64,000 bases of DNA from Trochalopteron elliotii. Its lineage: Eukaryota; Chordata; Aves; Passeriformes; Leiothrichidae. Made by a program: the position numbers and the translations under genes. Shown one piece after another: positions 59,642 to 64,000 of this stretch. Below the pieces are notes generated by a model, which saw only the letters and a program-made list of their open reading frames with translations, ran no database searches and was not told where the DNA came from. Position 1 is the stretch's first letter. Every line of letters begins with the position of its first letter. The stretch spans positions 1,566,689 through 1,630,688 of the forward strand of contig JANPWX010000076.1 of the NCBI GenBank assembly GCA_024734555.1. The letters run 5' to 3'.

Positions 59642-61285
59642 AATGAAAATAAAGACAGGCACATTCTGTCTTCTTCTTTCCATGGGATCAGTTAACTTAA
59701 AGCTTCTGCATTTCAAACTCCTTTTCCTGTTAAACTTAACATGGCTGGACATTGTTCAGGATTAAATGCAGATCTGTGTTTTATCATTTAACATATATTA
59801 TACTTTTATTTGTATCTTTCATCATAGAAGAGGGCAGGGAAGAGAAAAATGGTAAAAAGATTATGCAAGAGTCATTATTATAAGGAAATTAATCTGGGTT
59901 TCCTCACTGACTCACAATTTCTCTGACTTATCATTTCAGTGGATTAACTACTCAAATCAAATTGAACAATAAACTCAGTCTAATATAAACTGCAGAATAC
60001 ATTATTTTTTAATTTTTCTGCATTTCAGTCTTTTACGGATCTTTGTCCCAAAATAGACCTACTTCATTTTCCTTGTTTATGAGAATGTGAACAAGGCTGT
60101 GGAAAATATAAATAACAGTAGCAACTGTTGGTAGGTGAAGTGTCTCTATCCATCTTGCAAACAATCTCCAATGTCAAATTTCTTGAAGGAATTAGACTAC
60201 AGTCTAAACACAGGGTTCACTGTCTTTGAATCTAGAATTTGAAAACACAGATAAGTGCTATAATTCTCTTCAAATGTCTGTCATGTTATTTTCTCATACA
60301 TCAGTGTAATTAATGTCAGCCTATGATTTAAAATCCATGCAACCTTTGAGTCAAATAATAACTTTAAATCCTTTTCATGAAGACATAATTTCTACCATAT
60401 GTATTTTTAAAAGGACACATTGGATATAAATTTACTACAGCTTAAAGTACTGCAAAAGATGAGTAGTCCATATGGATACTGACTTACACATATCACTTTC
60501 AACAACTAAGTGCACTTCAATATCATCAAACGTCACATCAGAGTGCTATTTCAAGCACTCTGTTTTCCCCCTAGCAGAACATCTCACTTCATGGTACAGC
60601 TCAGGAAATGTTTTTTATTTAAGATCTAGCAAATCCCTGTGATGACCTAGTTCTGACGAGTTACCTGAGTTACGGAACTGACCTTTTGACAAAGCCAGAA
60701 AATGAGATGCACAAGCTAAGGTCATGTTCTCATGTTCCACACACTGTTCAAAAGGTCTCATAAGGCTCACATGAATATGTCTTGGACATAGTACAACTGA
60801 AAAATAAACAGATCAAAGAAGGAACAGAGACAAATATTAAATACTCTATTTGTGGTTTTTTGAGGACAAGTACTACTTCAATGGGTTACCTGCAGCCACT
60901 ATTCTGCAGCTTCATTCAACTTCAGCCAGGCCATGGAACAATACAATATCAGAATAGGGGAAGGATGTTTTCATAATATGCTACTAGCCATCTATATTGC
61001 TCTTTTTTTTTTTCCCAATCAATCCTGCTTCCTAACTCTTGATTTTCTTCAGATACGTCTCTAGAAACTAGTAAAGGTTTCTTGATAGTAAGGCTTATTT
61101 GCTGAAAGTTTAGACCATGTCGCAGTAGCTGGTTTGTTGTTTTACAGCAGAAGAAAATGGTTTTCTTGAAGAAATATTTTTATGAGGCAGATAAGTGACA
61201 GAATTCTGTAAGTTGTAAATTTCACAAGTCATCTTGGTTAATATCCAGAAAGCTCAAGGCTCACAGAAGCAGTTTACTGGGTTGA
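59642..61285. other. Unique AT-rich noncoding DNA
   Basis: No gene or transposon is recognised; a short T run occurs near 61003-61013. Confidence 0.55.
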
Positions 61286-61290
61286 AATAG

Positions 61291-61804
61291 TGATAGTTTC
61301 CACTGGAATAGGGTTGATTTTCTTCACAACAGCTTTCATGAGGCTGTGTTTTGGATCTGTGCTAGAAACAATGTTGATAACTCAAGCTGGGTATGCACAA
61401 GGAGTTGGGAGGGGACACAGTTGGGACAGCTGACTCCAAATAACAAAGAGATATCCCAGACCATATGGAATCACACTCAGTCTACAAAAGGGAGGCAGAA
61501 AGGAGGAAGAAGGGGATGTTTGGAGTCGTGGCATTTGTCTTCCCAAGTCACCATTGTGTATCATGGGTCCCTGCTGTCCTGGGAATGGCTGAGTACCTGC
61601 CTGCCCGTGGGAAGTGGTAAATGTATTCCTTAGTTTGCTTTGCTTTATTTGCATGCATGGTTTTTGCTTTACCAGTTGAACTGTTAAACTTTACCTTCAA
61701 CCATGAGTTTTCTACCTTCATCCTTCTGATTCTGTCTCCCATCCTAATGTAGAGAGAGTGAGGTTGTGTGGTGCTGAGTTGCTGGCTGGGATTAAATGAT
61801 GACA
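61291..61804 (+). mobile_element. Solo ERVL-like LTR with 5-bp target-site duplication
   Basis: The element starts TGATAGTTTCCACTGG and ends GGGATTAAATGATGACA. It is 514 bp long and flanked by the exact pentamer AATAG (61286-61290 and 61805-61809). Internal landmarks familiar from avian ERVL-type LTRs include GGAGGGGACACAGTTGGGAC, GGCATTTGTCTTCCCAAGTC and GGGAATGGCTGAGTACCTGC. The 3' part, TTACCTTCAACCATGAG, corresponds to the CTCAACCCATGAG U5 motif of the LTR at 45189. Substitutions have eroded the TATA box and polyadenylation signal. The 95-codon frame inside is not a gene. Confidence 0.93.
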
Positions 61805-61809
61805 AATAG

Positions 61810-63307
61810 ATATCAACAAAAATACTCATACAGTCCTTTTTTACATGTTTACATTGTCCACATGGTTTACATTATTTGTTTTCATTGTTTATATTGAAAA
61901 ATATTTTTTTTCAATGTTCTGAAAATATAAGAGGAAAACTGAAATAAGAGGAAATATAATTACAATGATTTAAGCTATATAATAATTTCTACTACACCTT
62001 AGGTCACAGGCTTTTTTAAATTTTAATTTCAGTTTTTTAGCTTGTGTGTTTTCCCTCAAAGAAAGAGTTAAAAGTAAGCAGTTAAGTAGAACAAATAGTC
62101 TAATCATATCTTGGTTTGACATCAGAAACAAGATGCTTTAACTTCCTTCAGTGAAAGATAAGCTTCACAATTTTGACATAAACTCACTTACTGGTAGGTG
62201 GTGCAACTGGGACCAATGGGTCATGAGAAAAATGAGATTTCGATATTGGAGAAAGCCCAATGTGCTGAATGACATTCCAGGACTGGGGGCACTGCCCTTG
62301 AAGTCAATTGAATGAAGTCCTCTTAAGAGTTGTAGCTAGGTGGGTGCACAAGAAGAAGCATTACCAGTACCAAGCCATTACTTTTATATGGCATTCATGG
62401 GCACATCCACAGGTTTGTTGAAGATGTTTCCTGTTGTAGGTCTCTTAAGGGAAAGTCATGGGCTTGTGGTTTCATTCACGTGTGTCTATTTCATATAAGC
62501 AACCATATCAGGGAGCTCGTAATGTGAGCCAGCCAAATGACCAAGCACATCTCTGGCCTGTGAGCAGAGCTGCCTCACTGTGAAGTCCAAAAAAGCCAGC
62601 AGCTAGGTTAATATCAATCTGGTTATTCCACTGAGAACAAAGGTGCCATGATCCATGCCATGATCCTTTCCTCCTTTGCATTCTCTTTCTCACCATCTTC
62701 GGTCCCCAAAAGATCAGAATCTTGACAAAAGGTAAAGCCATTTAGTAGCAAGCACATGGGATTGCTACAAAATACATTATGTAGGACCATTTAAGAGGGT
62801 TTTCAGTTTTATATTGCTAGTTCACTTTTTGTTGGCATTGTCCTGCTGGGAGTTAAGCATACCTCTCAAATATCAACAAATCATGGTCTATAGCCTTGGA
62901 ACATGTAATAATGGAGATGAAGATGAGATGCATCACTCCACAGCGCACACGCCAGTCAGCTCAAATATTATCACATGATACATCTCTAAACTCACTTCTT
63001 ACCACCTGTAGCCCCAGGTATGGAAGCTGCATTTCCTTCAGTTGGATAGGTCCTCCGCTGTAAATTAATAAATAAATTAAACCACGAAATTTCAGAACAG
63101 AAATGATCAAAACATGCAGGAATAATTCTGTTTGTTAAATGTATCTCTTTTGAATGCTTTTTGAATTACTGGTTTCATGCAAGTACACAGGATAATACGT
63201 CTTTAGGAATTTTGTCCACCTGTCACTAAACTGCTCTTATTAGAACAGGAGACCTGACCATGGGACCCATGTATTCTTATTTTTGTTAATGAATATTCAC
63301 AAATTGT
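61810..63307. other. Unique noncoding DNA
   Basis: AT-rich, with a somewhat more balanced stretch at 62160-62760 that I do not recognise. No gene is supported. Confidence 0.55.
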
Positions 63308-63401
63308 ACTGGGCAACAGGCTCTGGGCAGCACTCTTTGAGCAAAGGGGTTGGACAGGGTGATCTCCAAAAGCATTTTCCAACCTCAGACATTCTGTGAA
63401 A
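63308..63401 (+). mobile_element. CR1 LINE 3' end, short and diverged
   Basis: ACTGGGCAACAGGCTCTGGG, then GGGGTTGGACAGGGTGATCT and TTTTCCAACCTCAGACATTC follow the order of a CR1 3' UTR, ending in TTCTGTG in place of the octamer tail. It differs from the copies at 36061 and 50267, so it is a separate, older subfamily. Confidence 0.85.
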
Positions 63402-64000
63402 GTCCAATGTCTTTCCATGCTGAGATGCATCCAGCCTGTTGGCTACAGAGGTGTACTTTCACACAAGTGCAAGGTTATTTTGTCAAGTGCTTTCTAAGAG
63501 AAGATATTCTTTTGTATACCCTCTTTACAGCTCTTCACTCTCTAGGAACAAATTGGTTTGCTTCTGTCCTGCTCACAGAAAAAGAAAATCCCTTTTTTGA
63601 TTCTGCTTGTGCCATTTCAGTGTCTTGTCAATGGGACAAATTGTCCTGCCTTTCTTTCTTTCTCCCCTTCATGCCAGTCCTCAAGGTCTTTAAAATCCTT
63701 TTCTCTTACCAAAGTAGTATGGCAAACATTGTCAGTAATGCAACAGCCTCTGAACTCTCTTTTCATTTCCCTAGCATGTTCAGCAATTCATACCTATTAC
63801 AAGAAAGGAACGCTTGCCATTTCCACTGCTGGCAGCATTAATTTAAAAAAAAAGGTTCCAGAAAACATTCAGTTCTGTCCTTGTGCTTTTTTTCTCCTTG
63901 CAACTCTGGTTAAACTTTTGTTCCATTTAATTGTTTTGACTCCATTTTATGTATTTTTAAGCCTAGCTGAGCTCTTGGTACAAGGCAGATACTGTTATAA
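63402..64000. other. Noncoding DNA at window end
   Basis: A 163-codon plus-strand frame (63350-63841) begins inside the CR1 tail and continues here. It has no known domain, and its start lies in transposon sequence, so it is taken as chance. A poly-A tract lies at 63844-63854. Confidence 0.5.

Noticed and set aside
63350..63841. 163-codon plus-strand open frame near the window end
   Set aside because: It starts inside a CR1 tail, has no recognisable domain or promoter context, and its composition is what AT-rich DNA gives by chance.

Overview
The window looks like nuclear DNA of a bird, most likely a passerine. It is AT-rich, and I found no exon, rRNA, functional tRNA gene or CRISPR array that I can support. 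The organism call rests on the repeats: several 5'-truncated CR1 LINE copies, some with the family's 3' tail of ATTCTATG-like octamers; a short SINE with a tRNA-Ile-like head and a CR1-like tail, as described for songbirds (TguSINE1 type); and many LTRs of avian endogenous-retrovirus type. The family assignments come from recognition of the sequence, not from a database search.

Layout. Positions 1-6281 are unique AT-rich DNA. An LTR on the minus strand lies at about 6282-7213. A CR1 piece (10478-10957) runs into a GC-rich block with a 370-bp-spaced direct repeat (10961-11440). More LTRs follow at about 13880-14560 (+), 16605-17634 (-) and 19791-20450 (+, flanked by the 6-bp duplication CAGCAT), with a CR1 at 17843-18300. 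From 20457 to 36060 the DNA is mostly unique, apart from two related 200-bp segments 1.5 kb apart (27660-27861 and 29192-29393) and the SINE (30582-30715). A longer CR1 3' portion lies at 36061-36796. The right third is repeat-rich: solo LTR 41012-41689 (5-bp duplication TTCAT), a CA microsatellite, a CR1 scrap, LTR 45189-46264, two copies of one short LTR family (47833-48141 and 54154-54473), a CR1 tail at 50267, a nested cluster at 57766-59641 where a CR1 has landed inside an older LTR, solo LTR 61291-61804 (5-bp duplication AATAG) and a CR1 tail at 63308.

How the parts relate. Nothing forms an operon or a visible gene. Every LTR seen lacks retroviral gag, pol or env sequence beside it, so the retroviral content appears to be solo LTRs left after LTR-LTR recombination. 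The short open frames in the window are either chance frames in AT-rich DNA or frames inside LTRs and CR1 copies. The window is best read as intergenic or intronic DNA shaped by CR1, LTR and SINE insertions. The points most worth a second look are the nested CR1/LTR with a chimeric CR1 5' end, the duplicated 200-bp unique segment, and the 370-bp-spaced GC-rich repeat. I see no convincing sign of a new biological system.
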